From JACQHM01 sp964535215 (GTDB lineage Bacteria > Methylomirabilota > Methylomirabilia > Methylomirabilales > JACQHM01), in the NCBI GenBank assembly GCA_964535215.1, contig CAZHST010000026.1:1-42327 (forward strand): a DNA stretch of 42,327 nucleotides, read 5' to 3'. Position 1 is the first letter of the stretch. The number at the start of each line of letters is the position of its first letter. Of this stretch, positions 42,263-42,327 are shown piece by piece. The position numbers and the translations under genes are program-made. The notes under the pieces are model-generated. The model saw nothing but the letters and a program-made list of their open reading frames with translations, was not told the DNA's origin and ran no database searches.

Positions 42263-42327
42263 GGGTTTTTCCCTGACCTCCGGACATAAAATAGGTGATC
42301 CCGCTGTCGGGGTTGCCTTGCCCGTGG

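Overview
This is a GC-rich bacterial chromosome segment densely packed with genes. It has many 1-4 base ATGA/GTGA stop-start overlaps, strong Shine-Dalgarno (SD) sites, and clear TTGACA-type promoters with 17-18 base spacers. Exported proteins include a lipoprotein, Tat and Sec precursors, an RND pump and a LolA-like protein, so the host is Gram-negative. Two branched-chain-amino-acid-type ABC clusters plus an orphan binding protein, selenophosphate synthetase and Tat-exported metallo-beta-lactamase-fold enzymes suggest an uncultured soil or subsurface lineage such as NC10/Rokubacteria-like bacteria. That placement is a low-confidence guess from gene content. I saw no rRNA, tRNA, CRISPR array or insertion sequence.

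Layout. 1-2660 (+): a selenium locus with a 36-residue Cys-rich mini-gene, selD (itself a selenoprotein, with an in-frame UGA at 271-273 and a SECIS-like hairpin) and a COG0701 permease. 2712-5540 (-): a large secreted FN3/Asp-box protein. 5704-6761 (-): half-size EamA transporter and nth. 6893-11070 (+): tiny membrane protein, SIR2 deacylase, glucose-6-phosphate isomerase, DUF1614 protein, pteridine-reductase-like SDR. 11083-13680 (-): two-component operon (HTH-REC regulator, small protein, REC-PAS-histidine kinase). 13768-14202 (-): DUF1232/J-domain protein. 14259-23591 (-): two tandem Liv-type ABC transporters, one with a LivM-LivG fusion.

23762-29557 is the most interesting part. It holds a complete ubiquitin-like toolkit resembling the PRTRC set: a two-domain AAA+ ATPase with a degenerate first domain, an E2-like/PRTRC-B-like protein, a JAMM isopeptidase with an intact HxHx7SxxD motif, a ThiF/E1-like enzyme and a beta-grasp ubiquitin-like protein whose Gly88 is followed by an 11-residue tail. 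The set is split by an oppositely oriented pair (pirin and a 97-residue unknown). My reading is that the E1 activates the Ubl, the E2-like protein carries it, JAMM matures or removes it, and the AAA+ protein remodels modified targets.

29659-32914 (+): Zn alcohol dehydrogenase, orphan Tat binding protein, LolA-like protein. 32918-39181 (-): TPR lipoprotein, RND adaptor, RND pump and NicO-type metal transporter in one operon. 39289-42021 (-): two exported metallo-beta-lactamase-fold hydrolases flanking a His-rich helical protein, with strong promoters and an approximately 205-base leader before the last one.
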